Shown: positions 27,453 through 35,889, counted from the first letter of the stretch. The stretch: 64,000 nt of DNA from CAYJFQ01 sp964369955 (GCA_964369955.1 CAYJFQ010000004.1:1-64000); one strand, 5' to 3'. Made by a program: numbers and translations. Notes: generated by a model not told the origin, from the sequence alone.

Positions 27453-27481
27453 AATATACAATAAGTGCTTTATTTAGTAAA
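27453..27481 (-). promoter_or_regulatory. Promoter of PRD activator (leaderless candidate)
   Basis: Minus strand TTTACT (27481-27476), 17-base spacer, TATATT (27458-27453), then 6 bases to the ATG. There is no Shine-Dalgarno sequence, so the mRNA would start at about the ATG. Confidence 0.55.
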
Positions 27482-27503
27482 TTAAAAAGAGGCTTAAGCC
27501 TCT
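27482..27503 (-). terminator. Terminator after FSA gene
   Basis: The 16-base palindrome AGAGGCTTAAGCCTCT (27488-27503) is followed on the minus strand by TTTTTAAT, five bases after the aldolase stop. Confidence 0.8.
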
Positions 27504-27508
27504 ATAAA

Positions 27509-28159
27509 TTAAAGAAATGTTTTTCTGTTGTAACAGTTTTCCCAGTCTTTTGAGAAACTCTTAACTGAACTGCTTGTTAAGTCATTGCTAATCATTTTCT
27601 CAAATAAGTCTACAGGAATAGTAACACTATGGCAACCGCCAACTAATAAGTCGTTTAATTGACTTAAATTTTTGAAGCTAGCAGCTACAACTTCAGTATT
27701 TAATCCTTGATTTTTAATAGCGGCTACAAGTTCTAAAACAACTTTTACCCCATCATTACCCATATCACTCATTCTATTAGTATATGGTGCTAAGTATTGA
27801 GCCCCCGCTTGTGCAGCTAATATCCCTTGTAAACAAGTGTAGATAGCTGTAGCCAGCACTGGAACCCCTTTTTCAGTTAATGTCTTAATAGCTTTCAATC
27901 CATCAGCTGTCACTGGAATTTTAATAATCGCATTGCTTCTAGCTGCTAAGATTTTATCAGCATCTTCCAAGATTCCTTGGTAATCTTCTTGTGTTACTTG
28001 ATAGAATGCCATCTTATCAGGAACGATAGTTAATAACTTATCAATATCCGCATTATCACGTGCGCAAATAGTCGGATTGCATGTGAACCCATCTAAGTTG
28101 TATGCTCCAAGATATCCTTCTAACTTCTCGATATTAGCAGTGTCTAAATATATTTTCAT
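27509..28159 (-). CDS. Fructose-6-phosphate aldolase-like (FSA/TalC) protein
   Basis: A 216-residue TIM-barrel class I aldolase. The Schiff-base lysine is Lys80 in IIKIPVT. At the two positions that separate fructose-6-phosphate aldolase from transaldolase, it has Gln54 (FYQVT) and Tyr126 (LAPYTNRM), aligned with Gln59 and Tyr131 of E. coli FSA; transaldolases have Glu and Phe. It therefore probably cleaves a ketose phosphate reversibly to glyceraldehyde-3-phosphate and a small ketone such as dihydroxyacetone, rather than acting as a true transaldolase. AAGGAGAT precedes the ATG. It sits upstream of the PRD activator and PTS-transketolase operon with its own terminator. Confidence 0.88.
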   Translation of the reverse strand: MKIYLDTANIEKLEGYLGAYNLDGFTCNPTICARDNADIDKLLTIVPDKMAFYQVTQEDYQGILEDADKILAARSNAIIKIPVTADGLKAIKTLTEKGVPVLATAIYTCLQGILAAQAGAQYLAPYTNRMSDMGNDGVKVVLELVAAIKNQGLNTEVVAASFKNLSQLNDLLVGGCHSVTIPVDLFEKMISNDLTSSSVKSFSKDWENCYNRKTFL

Positions 28160-28217
28160 TTGTATATCTCCTTATATTAAATAATGATAATACTTCAGTT
28201 ATGATATGTAAATATAA

Positions 28218-28772
28218 TTAAATCAATATTAACAAATAGTTAATTATAAAGCCTAAAACCGCCGATAAACTAATATAAATAATTGGATGCCACCTAAACT
28301 TTTTAATCAAAAATAAAATAATCACAAAAACAATCAACCCTACCAAATTTAAGGTCTTGCCCTCCATAATGAAAGTAACACTAGCTACATCATAAAAGGC
28401 TTTCAATAACAATCCCCCGACCGCGGCCCTTAAACCATAAAATACATAAACCACATATTTATTAGATTTAAACTTCTCTAACATTTTCGCAAGAATACTA
28501 ATCAACAGCAAAGAAGGAGTCATAATCGCAAAAGTCGCAACAATCGAACCAACCACTCCACTTGCATGATAACCAGCAAAAGTTGCCATATTAATACCTA
28601 AAGGACCAGGAGTTGATTCACTAATCGCAATCATATTGATAACTTCTGCCATAGAAAACCAATCATACTTATCAACCATTGCGTATAAGAATGGTAAGGC
28701 GGTCAAACCACCACCAACCGCAAATAATCCAGTTACAAAAAATTCATAATATAAGACAAGTAATGTTATCAT
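28218..28772 (-). CDS. Chromate transporter family protein, second half (ChrA-type)
   Basis: A 184-residue CHR-family half protein with about six helices. Family motifs are FVTGLFAVGGGLTALPFLYAM near residue 11 and ISESTPGPLGINMATFAGYHASG. Two such halves, encoded by adjacent genes, are thought to form a functional anion transporter (B. subtilis YwrA/YwrB are the model). It overlaps its partner by 4 bases. Whether it moves chromate or another oxyanion here is unknown. Confidence 0.9.
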   Translation of the reverse strand: MITLLVLYYEFFVTGLFAVGGGLTALPFLYAMVDKYDWFSMAEVINMIAISESTPGPLGINMATFAGYHASGVVGSIVATFAIMTPSLLLISILAKMLEKFKSNKYVVYVFYGLRAAVGGLLLKAFYDVASVTFIMEGKTLNLVGLIVFVIILFLIKKFRWHPIIYISLSAVLGFIINYLLILI

Positions 28773-29317
28773 TTCTTAACCCCTTGTCTAATCAATTGAA
28801 TTACTAAACCTAAAAAACCAGCTAATAAAATAATTAGCACTACAGATATATTAGTAAACATTAAAGCTAACGTTAAAACAAAGATAACTACTGTATATAT
28901 ATCAACTAACCCTCTTTTTGTCATTCTTAATGCTGCATCTAAAATTAAGGCACAAACACCTATTCTTACATACTCAAAGATAATTCTTATTAATTCAATA
29001 CTCATCATTGATTCAAATAATATCGCAATTAAAAGAATTATCAACAGAGAAGGGAGAGCCATCGCGAAAGCAGCTAAAACTCCTCCAATAAAACCCCGAA
29101 GTTTATTTCCAATAAAAATAGAAACATTAATTGAATTTAACCCAGGTGTTAATTGTCCGACCCCATAGTAATCAAGCAACTCGTCTTCATCTATCCATTT
29201 TTTATCATCAACAACCTCAGCTTTTAGAATTGGCACCATCGCATAACCACCGCCAAAAGTAGTTACTCCAATCTTCATAAAACTGATAAATATTTCCCCT
29301 AGATTAATTTTTTTCAT
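28769..29317 (-). CDS. Chromate transporter family protein, first half (ChrA-type)
   Basis: A 182-residue CHR half with FISFMKIGVTTFGGGYAMVPIL at the start and VGQLTPGLNSINVSIFIGNKLRG following. ATG 29317 (MKKINLGEIF) is chosen because it aligns with the family N-terminus and because a well-formed promoter (TTGTGT, 17 bases, TATACT) ends 7 bases before it; the open frame extends 18 codons upstream through that promoter. No ribosome-binding site is present. It is cotranscribed with the second half. Confidence 0.87.
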   Translation of the reverse strand: MKKINLGEIFISFMKIGVTTFGGGYAMVPILKAEVVDDKKWIDEDELLDYYGVGQLTPGLNSINVSIFIGNKLRGFIGGVLAAFAMALPSLLIILLIAILFESMMSIELIRIIFEYVRIGVCALILDAALRMTKRGLVDIYTVVIFVLTLALMFTNISVVLIILLAGFLGLVIQLIRQGVKK

Positions 29318-29324
29318 CTTAATA

Positions 29325-29353
29325 AGTATATAATTTATATCTTTAATACACAA
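29325..29353 (-). promoter_or_regulatory. Promoter of chrA-type operon (leaderless candidate)
   Basis: Minus strand TTGTGT (29353-29348), 17-base spacer, TATACT (29330-29325), 7 bases, ATG at 29317. Confidence 0.55.
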
Positions 29354-29420
29354 ACAAATTAAATAGTACACATAAGTTAAAAAAATAATCTATAATAGTT
29401 AAGTTGTAATGGAGAATGAT

Positions 29421-30335
29421 ATGGAAATTGGAATTATTTTATTTAACCAAATTGCAGTAATGTTTGTTTTACTAGGTGTAGGATGGGCATTATTTAAAAC
29501 TAAATTATTAGGTATTCATACCGCAAAAGAATTAGGCAATATTTTAGTTAGTGTTTTAGTGCCGGCAATAATTATTAACTCATTATGGGTTGAGTTTACA
29601 ATTGAAAAGTTTGAGTTGTTTGGATATTCGTTTATTATTAGTGGTTTTGTTTTAATGTTAACAATGATGATTGGTAAAATCTTCTATAGTAATGATGCAA
29701 TCGCAAATTTCTCAACCGCCTTTTCTAATGTTGGATTTATAGCAATTCCTTTAGTGCAGGCCACTTTAGGTGAAGAAGGGGTTTTCTTAATGACTAGCAA
29801 TGTTTTACAGTTAAATATCTTGCAGAAAACTTATGGTGTGTATTTGTTGACTAAAGACAAAGAATCTATCTCAATTAATTCCTTAATAAAAAACCCAACA
29901 GTGCTTGGGTCATTAATTGGAATCTTGTTGTTTGTCACTAATGCACCAAAACCTGAGATTATTGCAACTTCTATTTCAGCTGTAACTGCATTGAATACAC
30001 CAATCGCAATGTTTCTATGTGGAGTCTACTTAGCACAAACTAATATTAAAAGTTTATTTACTTCGATTAATCTTTATAAGTTGGCTTTTGTAAAGTTAGT
30101 TATTGTACCACTTGCAATTATGTCGGTGATGATGTTGTTACCAAGTAACTTAGATATTTTAGCTTTAACATTATTGATTTGTATATCGGCACCTACGGGT
30201 AGTAATGTTGGAATCTATGCTCAACAATATAATAAGGACTACCGCTATGCGGTTAGAATAGTGTGTATTACAACATTACTATCAATCTTTACAATTCCTT
30301 TAATCTTAATGCTATATCAAATAATAACAATTTAA
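29421..30335 (+). CDS. AEC-family transporter
   Basis: A 304-residue member of the auxin efflux carrier/bile acid-arsenite-riboflavin transporter-like fold, about ten helices in two inverted halves. Family features are NILVSVLVPAIIINSLW, FSNVGFIAIPLVQATLGEEG and the C-terminal SAPTGSNVGIYAQQYN. Bacterial members export or import carboxylates such as malate or lactate; the substrate is unknown here. ATG 29421 is preferred over ATG 29409 because GGAG lies 6 bases before it. TATAAT at 29391 is a likely -10. Confidence 0.88.
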   Translation: MEIGIILFNQIAVMFVLLGVGWALFKTKLLGIHTAKELGNILVSVLVPAIIINSLWVEFTIEKFELFGYSFIISGFVLMLTMMIGKIFYSNDAIANFSTAFSNVGFIAIPLVQATLGEEGVFLMTSNVLQLNILQKTYGVYLLTKDKESISINSLIKNPTVLGSLIGILLFVTNAPKPEIIATSISAVTALNTPIAMFLCGVYLAQTNIKSLFTSINLYKLAFVKLVIVPLAIMSVMMLLPSNLDILALTLLICISAPTGSNVGIYAQQYNKDYRYAVRIVCITTLLSIFTIPLILMLYQIITI

Positions 30336-30354
30336 AAAGTGCTGAAGCACTTTT
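30334..30354. terminator. Bidirectional terminator between AEC and PsiE genes
   Basis: AAAAGTGCT pairs with AGCACTTTT (30335-30343 and 30346-30354), with T tracts on both strands. It serves both convergent genes and overlaps the PsiE stop. Confidence 0.85.
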
Positions 30355-30757
30355 ATTTTTGATTGTTTTCAAGACGAACTTTTTTATCAATCTGAGAAAT
30401 ATATAAGTACTTCCTGACTACAAACAATAAGCTAACTGCGATTACAATTAGCAATGCATCGATTGGCTTCAGATGTTCTACAATCATTTGACGAGACAAA
30501 GCCACTAGTAACACGTCAACTACTGAGTCAACACTGTGACTGGCTATCATTTTAACAAACTCAACACCAATAACAAAATAACTAATAATATTTATCCACT
30601 TAATAAAATATTCAGGATTAGAAAATAATGTTGGAATATCAGTATTATATATTACACCTATACCTCCAATAACACAGGCAATTATTACAAAAACACCTAT
30701 TATTATCTCAATTACAGATGATCCTCTATTTAGCTGTCTCCTTAATTTTTCTTTCAT
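30353..30757 (-). CDS. PsiE-like membrane protein
   Basis: A 134-residue four-helix membrane protein resembling the PsiE (phosphate-starvation-inducible) family: helices at about 17-37, 55-70, 80-100 and 103-120, with the central ALSRQMIVEHLKPIDALLIV matching the family's conserved part. Function of the family is unknown. AAAGGA precedes the ATG. A single gene with its own terminator. Confidence 0.72.
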   Translation of the reverse strand: MKEKLRRQLNRGSSVIEIIIGVFVIIACVIGGIGVIYNTDIPTLFSNPEYFIKWINIISYFVIGVEFVKMIASHSVDSVVDVLLVALSRQMIVEHLKPIDALLIVIAVSLLFVVRKYLYISQIDKKVRLENNQK

Positions 30758-30860
30758 TTATTTTCCTTTCGTGTTGAGTTTCTCTGAGTTGTTAAAACAT
30801 TCTTACATATTAAATTAAAGTATGCAGTATCTAAAAAACAATATTGTTAAAAAAGCATAC

Positions 30861-31256
30861 TTATTTGTTATTAATATTTATTGTTTTAATTTTTCCAATC
30901 ACTTCAATTATCTCTTTAAAACCCTCTGTGTCATTTAAGTGAGTCGCAAGAGAAGTAGGAACTGCGACAATATTCTCTCTTTTATTTTCTAATAAAAATT
31001 GACGAATAGCTGGCGGAAAATTGCTTGACCATAGTGGGAAGCATAAATATATTACATCTCCTTTTTCCGGTTTTTTATAGTCTATTGGAAATAGTGTCTT
31101 TTTGTTAGCGTGGTAGCCACCTTTTATAAAATTAGTTGTGCCTGACCAATCTCTATGATCATCAATTTTTATTACTTCTCCACCAATTTGTTCTTTGATT
31201 TGATTAGCAATATTTAAACTGTCACCAGTTCTTGTAAAATAATAGATTTTATTCAT
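30861..31256 (-). CDS. Flavodoxin-like protein
   Basis: A 131-residue flavodoxin-fold protein. The phosphate-binding loop for FMN is YYFTRTGDSLNIANQI at residues 5-20 (here TRTGDS in place of the usual T-x-T-G-N-T), followed by IYLCFPLWSSNFPPAIRQFL in the flavin-contact region. It should carry electrons or act as a small quinone or flavin reductase. AAAAGGAG precedes the ATG. An A/T-rich hairpin (AACAATATTGTT then T tract) lies downstream. Confidence 0.85.
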   Translation of the reverse strand: MNKIYYFTRTGDSLNIANQIKEQIGGEVIKIDDHRDWSGTTNFIKGGYHANKKTLFPIDYKKPEKGDVIYLCFPLWSSNFPPAIRQFLLENKRENIVAVPTSLATHLNDTEGFKEIIEVIGKIKTININNK

Positions 31257-31287
31257 GTTAGCACTCCTTTTTATAAGTATAGCACAA

Positions 31288-32307
31288 TTAGATTATACCC
31301 ATACCATATTCGACCGCAAGTGCCACTATTACAACTAAGGCCGAAATTATAAAACCATGGATCATTGGGGAAGGTCCTGCTTTTTGCATATCTTTAAAAT
31401 GGGTGTTTAATCCAATAGCAGCTAGTGCAGCGACCATTAAAAATTTACTTAAATCCTTAAGCAATAAAGAAAGTTCTAACGGAATTAAGTGGGCACTATT
31501 AACTATCGATAATCCAATAAATCCTAAAATAAACCATGGAAATAATGAAAAGTAATTTACTTTTCTTGAGGTTTTATGGGAATGATTTTTTGATTTAATT
31601 CTGATATTGACTAAGGCAAAGATAATTACTACCGGAATGATTGATAGAGTTCTTGTAAGTTTTACCATTGTTGCAAAGTCTCCTGCAGCTTCACTAAATG
31701 CATAACCTGCAGCTACAACACTAGAAGTATCATTGACAGCAGTACCTGTCCATAAACCATAAGCCATATCGCTTAACCCTAAATAATGTCCCATGATTGG
31801 GAACGCTAGTATCATTATCATATCAAATAAGAAAGTAGCGCTCATCGCATAAGCAATATCTGTATCTTTAGCATCTATAACAGGAGCAATAGCCGCTATA
31901 GCAGAACCCCCACAAATACCAGTTCCTGCAGAAATTAAGTTAGACAGTTTCCAGTTTAACCCTAAGGCTTTACCTATGAAATATCCGCCACCAAAACAAG
32001 TAGCTAGAGTAAACAACATTACCATTAGTGATAATTGTCCAACATTTAAAATAGTGTCAATACTTAAAGAAGCACCTAACAAGATGATCGCCACTTTAAG
32101 TACACGCTTTGAAGTAAACTGTAAACCAACTTTAAATGGTTTAGTATCAAAAAATGTATTAATTAAAATCCCTATAAATAATGCGATTACCGATGCACCA
32201 ATTAGGTGGATCGGTAATATCGATTCAAAGTAACTTGCAATAACTGCAATTAATAAAGCTAACAAAAAACCAGGAATAATCTTAGAGATTTCTTTTATTA
32301 TTTTCAT
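31288..32307 (-). CDS. YeiH/UPF0324 family putative sulfate exporter
   Basis: A 339-residue membrane protein with about ten helices of the YeiH family: IPGFLLALLIAVIASYFESIL at the start, ISAGTGICGGSAIAAIAPV near the middle, GLWTGTAVNDTSSVVAAGYAFSE and a C-terminal HGFIISALVV. The family is annotated as sulfate or sulfonate-related transport without firm biochemistry. AAGG lies before the ATG. It lies between a flavodoxin-like gene and a MATE gene on the same strand. Confidence 0.88.
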   Translation of the reverse strand: MKIIKEISKIIPGFLLALLIAVIASYFESILPIHLIGASVIALFIGILINTFFDTKPFKVGLQFTSKRVLKVAIILLGASLSIDTILNVGQLSLMVMLFTLATCFGGGYFIGKALGLNWKLSNLISAGTGICGGSAIAAIAPVIDAKDTDIAYAMSATFLFDMIMILAFPIMGHYLGLSDMAYGLWTGTAVNDTSSVVAAGYAFSEAAGDFATMVKLTRTLSIIPVVIIFALVNIRIKSKNHSHKTSRKVNYFSLFPWFILGFIGLSIVNSAHLIPLELSLLLKDLSKFLMVAALAAIGLNTHFKDMQKAGPSPMIHGFIISALVVIVALAVEYGMGII

Positions 32308-32360
32308 ATTCTACCTTTTCTATTCAACAACTATGCGCCCTTTTAATACTAACCACTAAA

Positions 32361-33716
32361 CTATTCTGCTTTTTTAAAACACTTATTAACTGTTTTAAGT
32401 GTTATTGGCACAAATATTATCATAACTAGGAATTCTGCAATTGGATAGCACCACCATACTGCATCAAGTCCAAACAGATGACCTAAGATATATGCAGATG
32501 GTACAAGTATTGCAATCTGTCTTAGAACTGTTAAAGTCATGCTGTAAATACTATAGCCTATCGATTGCAGAACATTGATAGCAACAATATTTATAGCCGC
32601 AAAAATAAAACACATCGATAAGATTCTCAAGGCAATAGAGCCAACATCAATTAATTCTGGAGTTGGATTAAACATACTAAGGATCAGTTCAGGTGCTATC
32701 ATAAAAATTAATACACCAATTGTCATTATTGAAATAGATGAGATTATCATTAATCTAATTGTTCGATCAAAACGTGGCCGATTTTGTGATCCATAATTAT
32801 ATGATAGAATTGGCATCGCTCCCTGTGTCATTCCAAAGACTGGCATGAAAATAAATGACTGAGCCTTAAAATAAATATTCAAAACATTAACTGCCACATC
32901 ACTAAAAACAACAAGAATACCATACATTAAACTAATTGTTACAGAACCTATAGCATTCATAATCATAGTGGGAATTCCTATTTTATAAATTTTACTCACC
33001 ACAATCTTTTCAAACTTGAAATTTTTTAAACTAATAACTACATCATGATCTTTATTAAATATAATAAACAAGATAAATGCCATCCCTGTCCATTGTCCTA
33101 TCACCGTTGCAATAGCTGCACCTGAAACCCCCATAGCCGGAACACCAAAATAACCAAAAATGAAAATAGGGTCTAATATAATATTAGTAACAGCAGATAT
33201 TAGTAAAGAAAACATTGGAATAATCATGTTTCCAGTTGATTGAAGAATACGTTCACAAACTAATTGAACTTGTTGCCCTAAACTAAAAGCGAGTGCGATT
33301 TGAAGGTAGTCACTACCCATTTTAATTATCTCTGGGCTATCTGAAAATAAACTTAAGAATGGTTTTGCGAAAAATACACCAATCACCAAAATAATTAACG
33401 AATGGATTACCGCAAGGATTAAGCCTGTTGTTGCAGTTTGGTTTGCATGGTCTTTTCTTTTTTGTCCTAGTCTTCTTGCGACTAAAGCATTTGTCCCAAC
33501 TCCACACCCAATAGCTATGGCTAGGGAGAACATTTGCATTGGAAATGCAAGTCCAAGTGCGAATAGTGCATCTTGTCCTAATTGGGCAACATAGATACTA
33601 TCTACAATATTATATAAGGATTGGATCAACATTGAGAAAACTGCTGGCAAACTCATTTGTAACAATAATTTTCCTATTGACATGCTTCCTAATTTATCTG
33701 ATTTTGCAAAGCTCAT
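32361..33716 (-). CDS. MATE-family efflux transporter
   Basis: A 451-residue multidrug and toxin extrusion protein with twelve helices in two MatE repeats. Typical features are LLLQMSLPAVFSMLIQSLYNIVDSIYVAQLG at the start, GVGTNALVARRLGQKR and, in the second half, GMTQGAMPILSYNYGSQ. It exports cationic compounds with Na+ or H+. GAGG precedes the ATG. TATAAT near 33750 on the minus strand is a plausible -10. Confidence 0.93.
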   Translation of the reverse strand: MSFAKSDKLGSMSIGKLLLQMSLPAVFSMLIQSLYNIVDSIYVAQLGQDALFALGLAFPMQMFSLAIAIGCGVGTNALVARRLGQKRKDHANQTATTGLILAVIHSLIILVIGVFFAKPFLSLFSDSPEIIKMGSDYLQIALAFSLGQQVQLVCERILQSTGNMIIPMFSLLISAVTNIILDPIFIFGYFGVPAMGVSGAAIATVIGQWTGMAFILFIIFNKDHDVVISLKNFKFEKIVVSKIYKIGIPTMIMNAIGSVTISLMYGILVVFSDVAVNVLNIYFKAQSFIFMPVFGMTQGAMPILSYNYGSQNRPRFDRTIRLMIISSISIMTIGVLIFMIAPELILSMFNPTPELIDVGSIALRILSMCFIFAAINIVAINVLQSIGYSIYSMTLTVLRQIAILVPSAYILGHLFGLDAVWWCYPIAEFLVMIIFVPITLKTVNKCFKKAE

Positions 33717-33897
33717 AAACTACCTCTTTTCTTAACAACAACAAGTATTATACTATACTATTAGATTTATTGGAGATTTTAATAAAAATAGTTTTAAAGA
33801 TACCATTCTCGTTATTTCTATCACTAAAAGAAAGTGTAGATTTATAAATTTAATCATTGTATGATAAGGATGCAATTTAAACCTAAGGAGAATAAAT

Positions 33898-34053
33898 ATG
33901 ACTCGTAGTAGATTTGGAATTATATTTGCAAGTATTGCCTTGTTTTTTGCCTTGTTGTATTTCTTTTACACACCAGATAAAACTACCGGCACTATTTTAT
34001 TGATGGCTTTTATAATACTATTTGTAGTTAACCTTAAAAAATATCGTGAATAG
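33898..34053 (+). CDS. Small single-gene membrane protein (51 residues)
   Basis: A 51-residue open frame, MTRSRFGIIFASIALFFALL followed by two hydrophobic helices (about 7-22 and 30-44) and a basic C-terminus (NLKKYRE). AAGGAG lies 8 bases before the ATG, and a strong hairpin follows at 34122. It is the only plus-strand gene between 30.3 and 36.8 kb. The family is unknown. It was found by reading the sequence; it is short but has full gene signals. Confidence 0.7.
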   Translation: MTRSRFGIIFASIALFFALLYFFYTPDKTTGTILLMAFIILFVVNLKKYRE

Positions 34054-34121
34054 TATTGTTGTGTGAATATTTTCGAGCACTGCAACACTTCTAACTTATT
34101 AACTTTATTTCTATAACTTAT

Positions 34122-34161
34122 AAAAAATCTGAAACTTTACAAATTAAGCATCAGATTTTTT
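34122..34161 (+). terminator. Terminator of 51-residue gene
   Basis: AAAAAATCTGA (34122-34132) pairs with TCAGATTTTTT (34151-34161), an 11-base stem with an 18-base loop. The remaining 34162-34341 holds nothing I recognise. Confidence 0.7.
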
Positions 34162-34341
34162 ATTTCATTTAAATAACAATTTTTTTTACGTTTTGTTTTT
34201 TATCAACACAATGTGCAAAAACTCAAGTATTCTTCTTATAGTCATTAACAAATACATCTTTGTATCAAAACTCCTTTTGGCATCTATCGTTATTAAAAAT
34301 AAAATAGGCTTATATAAAAGAAATCCTCATCTTGAAAGTTT

Positions 34342-34599
34342 CTACCATTTAGAATAAGTGCACTCCATACAAGAAACATGTTTACTTGTTGTTAGGTGAT
34401 TTTTTATGCCTAAATTGTGAACTAAAAGATAATTACTACCACATTTTGGACACACATTGTTTTTAAAGGTGGATTCTTTGCATTGTTTAATTGTTTTTTC
34501 AATGTTCTTTAGTGTTAAGCTACTTGGGATTGAACCTTCACTTTCTTCAGCTATGACAGATCCAAGTATTGCCCCGGTAATAAAATCGTCATCAATCAT
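34342..34599 (-). CDS. Small zinc-ribbon protein
   Basis: An 85-residue protein. Its C-terminal half carries CPKCGSNYLL and CMECTYSKW, four cysteines that fit a zinc ribbon; the N-terminus has DDFITGAILGSVIAEES, a short hydrophobic segment. No family recognised. Its ATG overlaps the preceding gene by 8 bases, so the two are coupled. Possibly a nucleic-acid-binding or protein-quality factor; unknown. Confidence 0.7.
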   Translation of the reverse strand: MIDDDFITGAILGSVIAEESEGSIPSSLTLKNIEKTIKQCKESTFKNNVCPKCGSNYLLVHNLGIKNHLTTSKHVSCMECTYSKW

Positions 34600-34936
34600 G
34601 ATTTTTTCTCTCCTTTTTTTCTAACCACAATAGCTCTTTATAAACATAATTTATATAATATTGTCTTTTCTCTTGTAGATTACCAATATCTTCTAAAGTG
34701 ATTTTATTTATTTTTAAGTAAATCACAATATTGTAACAATCTAAGAGTCTGATTGTTTTACTTGCTAAATAACCAAAACCAATGATAGGTAAACTGATTA
34801 GCCAAAAATCAAAAATCTTAACTATCCATACGGCAATCATAAACCAAAAAATAAAATTTAAAAATGAAATTGAAATCCCTATTCTTCGCCTTAAAATATA
34901 TTTATTTAATAGTTGAATTATCTCTTTGTTTGTCAT
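34592..34936 (-). CDS. Hypothetical two-helix membrane protein
   Basis: A 114-residue protein with one hydrophobic hairpin (about residues 20-60) and a basic helical C-terminus ending EKKERKNHD. It is coupled by overlap to the zinc-ribbon gene. ATG 34936 is chosen because AAGGA precedes it; the open frame extends 23 codons upstream into the PHP-gene terminator, which argues against the longer form. Family unknown. Confidence 0.65.
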   Translation of the reverse strand: MTNKEIIQLLNKYILRRRIGISISFLNFIFWFMIAVWIVKIFDFWLISLPIIGFGYLASKTIRLLDCYNIVIYLKINKITLEDIGNLQEKRQYYINYVYKELLWLEKKERKNHD

Positions 34937-34991
34937 TTTTAGTCCTTGTTTAATTGAATGTATTTTAACACCTGGTAACTTATTCTTCAAT

Positions 34992-35016
34992 AAAAAAGTG
35001 GTCATTTTACCACTTT
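34992..35016 (-). terminator. Terminator after PHP gene
   Basis: Minus-strand AAAGTGGT pairs with ACCACTTT over a 6-base loop, then TTTTA. The last base of the PHP stop codon is the first base of the stem region. Confidence 0.75.
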
Positions 35017-35873
35017 AGAAGTTTTTCAATATTCTTGTTTATGTTATCGGTATTTCCGATTGTAATAGCTGGTTTTGTTTTTCCATGAAAATCACTACCA
35101 CAACTTACTATTAAATCATTTTTTAAGCAGTAATCTAAGTACTTTTCGGATAATTCAGGACTATGGTAATTACTGTAAACTTCTAATCCTTCGATTCCTG
35201 TTTTAACAATTTCATCCAATAACTCAAGATCATTGTCTACTTGCTTTCCGGGATGTGCAAAAACAACTGTTCCGCCATTGTCTTTTATTCCTTTGACTAC
35301 AGATTCTAAACTTGGGAAATTAACTTCTGCGTAAGCTGCTTTACCTTGGCTACAAATATCCCAATAGAAATTAACATATGGGTTGTCGCTTCTTTCTCCA
35401 CCTTGGCGATAAGGTTTTAAAAGTTCATTATTATTATTTTCAGGGTCTGCTAGGGCAACCTCCGCAATCATTTCACCTGTTGCAATCCCCATTCTCATTA
35501 TTTTATCTAGTTCTTTTTGATTAACAACAATTCCTAATTTGCGCACCTTATCGATTCTTTCGATTGTAGCTATTGTTTCTTGTTGGTGATATTGGTTTTC
35601 TATTGTTTTAAAGAAATTTGCTGTATGGTCCATATTATAAGCTAAGATATGTAAATTGATGCCTTTGTATGTACAATCAATTTCTACTGCTGGTATATAT
35701 TTAATTCCATATTTTTCAGCTAATTTTAATCCTTCTGAAATTGCTTTTGTACTGTTATGGTCTGCAATTGCTAGGACATCAACATTTTCTTTTTTTGCAA
35801 GTTCCATTATTTCTTTAACACTGTAATCTCCATCGTCACTATAGATTGAATGGATGTGTAAATCTATTTTCAT
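35007..35873 (-). CDS. PHP-domain metal-dependent phosphoesterase (TrpH-like)
   Basis: A 288-residue PHP phosphoesterase. Metal-binding motifs are DLHIHSIYSDD at the start, IADHNST near residue 38, FAHPGKQ near 207 and SCGSDFHGKTK near 250. Homologues act as 3',5'-nucleoside bisphosphate phosphatases or oligoribonucleases. AGGGG lies before the ATG. It is 17 bases downstream of the SIS-domain gene on the same strand and probably cotranscribed with it. Confidence 0.9.
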   Translation of the reverse strand: MKIDLHIHSIYSDDGDYSVKEIMELAKKENVDVLAIADHNSTKAISEGLKLAEKYGIKYIPAVEIDCTYKGINLHILAYNMDHTANFFKTIENQYHQQETIATIERIDKVRKLGIVVNQKELDKIMRMGIATGEMIAEVALADPENNNNELLKPYRQGGERSDNPYVNFYWDICSQGKAAYAEVNFPSLESVVKGIKDNGGTVVFAHPGKQVDNDLELLDEIVKTGIEGLEVYSNYHSPELSEKYLDYCLKNDLIVSCGSDFHGKTKPAITIGNTDNINKNIEKLLKW

Positions 35874-35889
35874 TTTTATTCCCCTTTTT

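Noticed and set aside
21291..28159. Transketolase-type sulfoglycolysis locus
   Set aside because: Split transketolases occur there too, but no sulfoquinovosidase, sulfo-sugar isomerase or sulfonate exporter is in the cluster, and uptake here is by PTS.
34162..34341. Possible remnant gene between the 51-residue gene terminator and the zinc-ribbon gene
   Set aside because: No frame of useful length or recognisable motif; treated as plain intergenic DNA.
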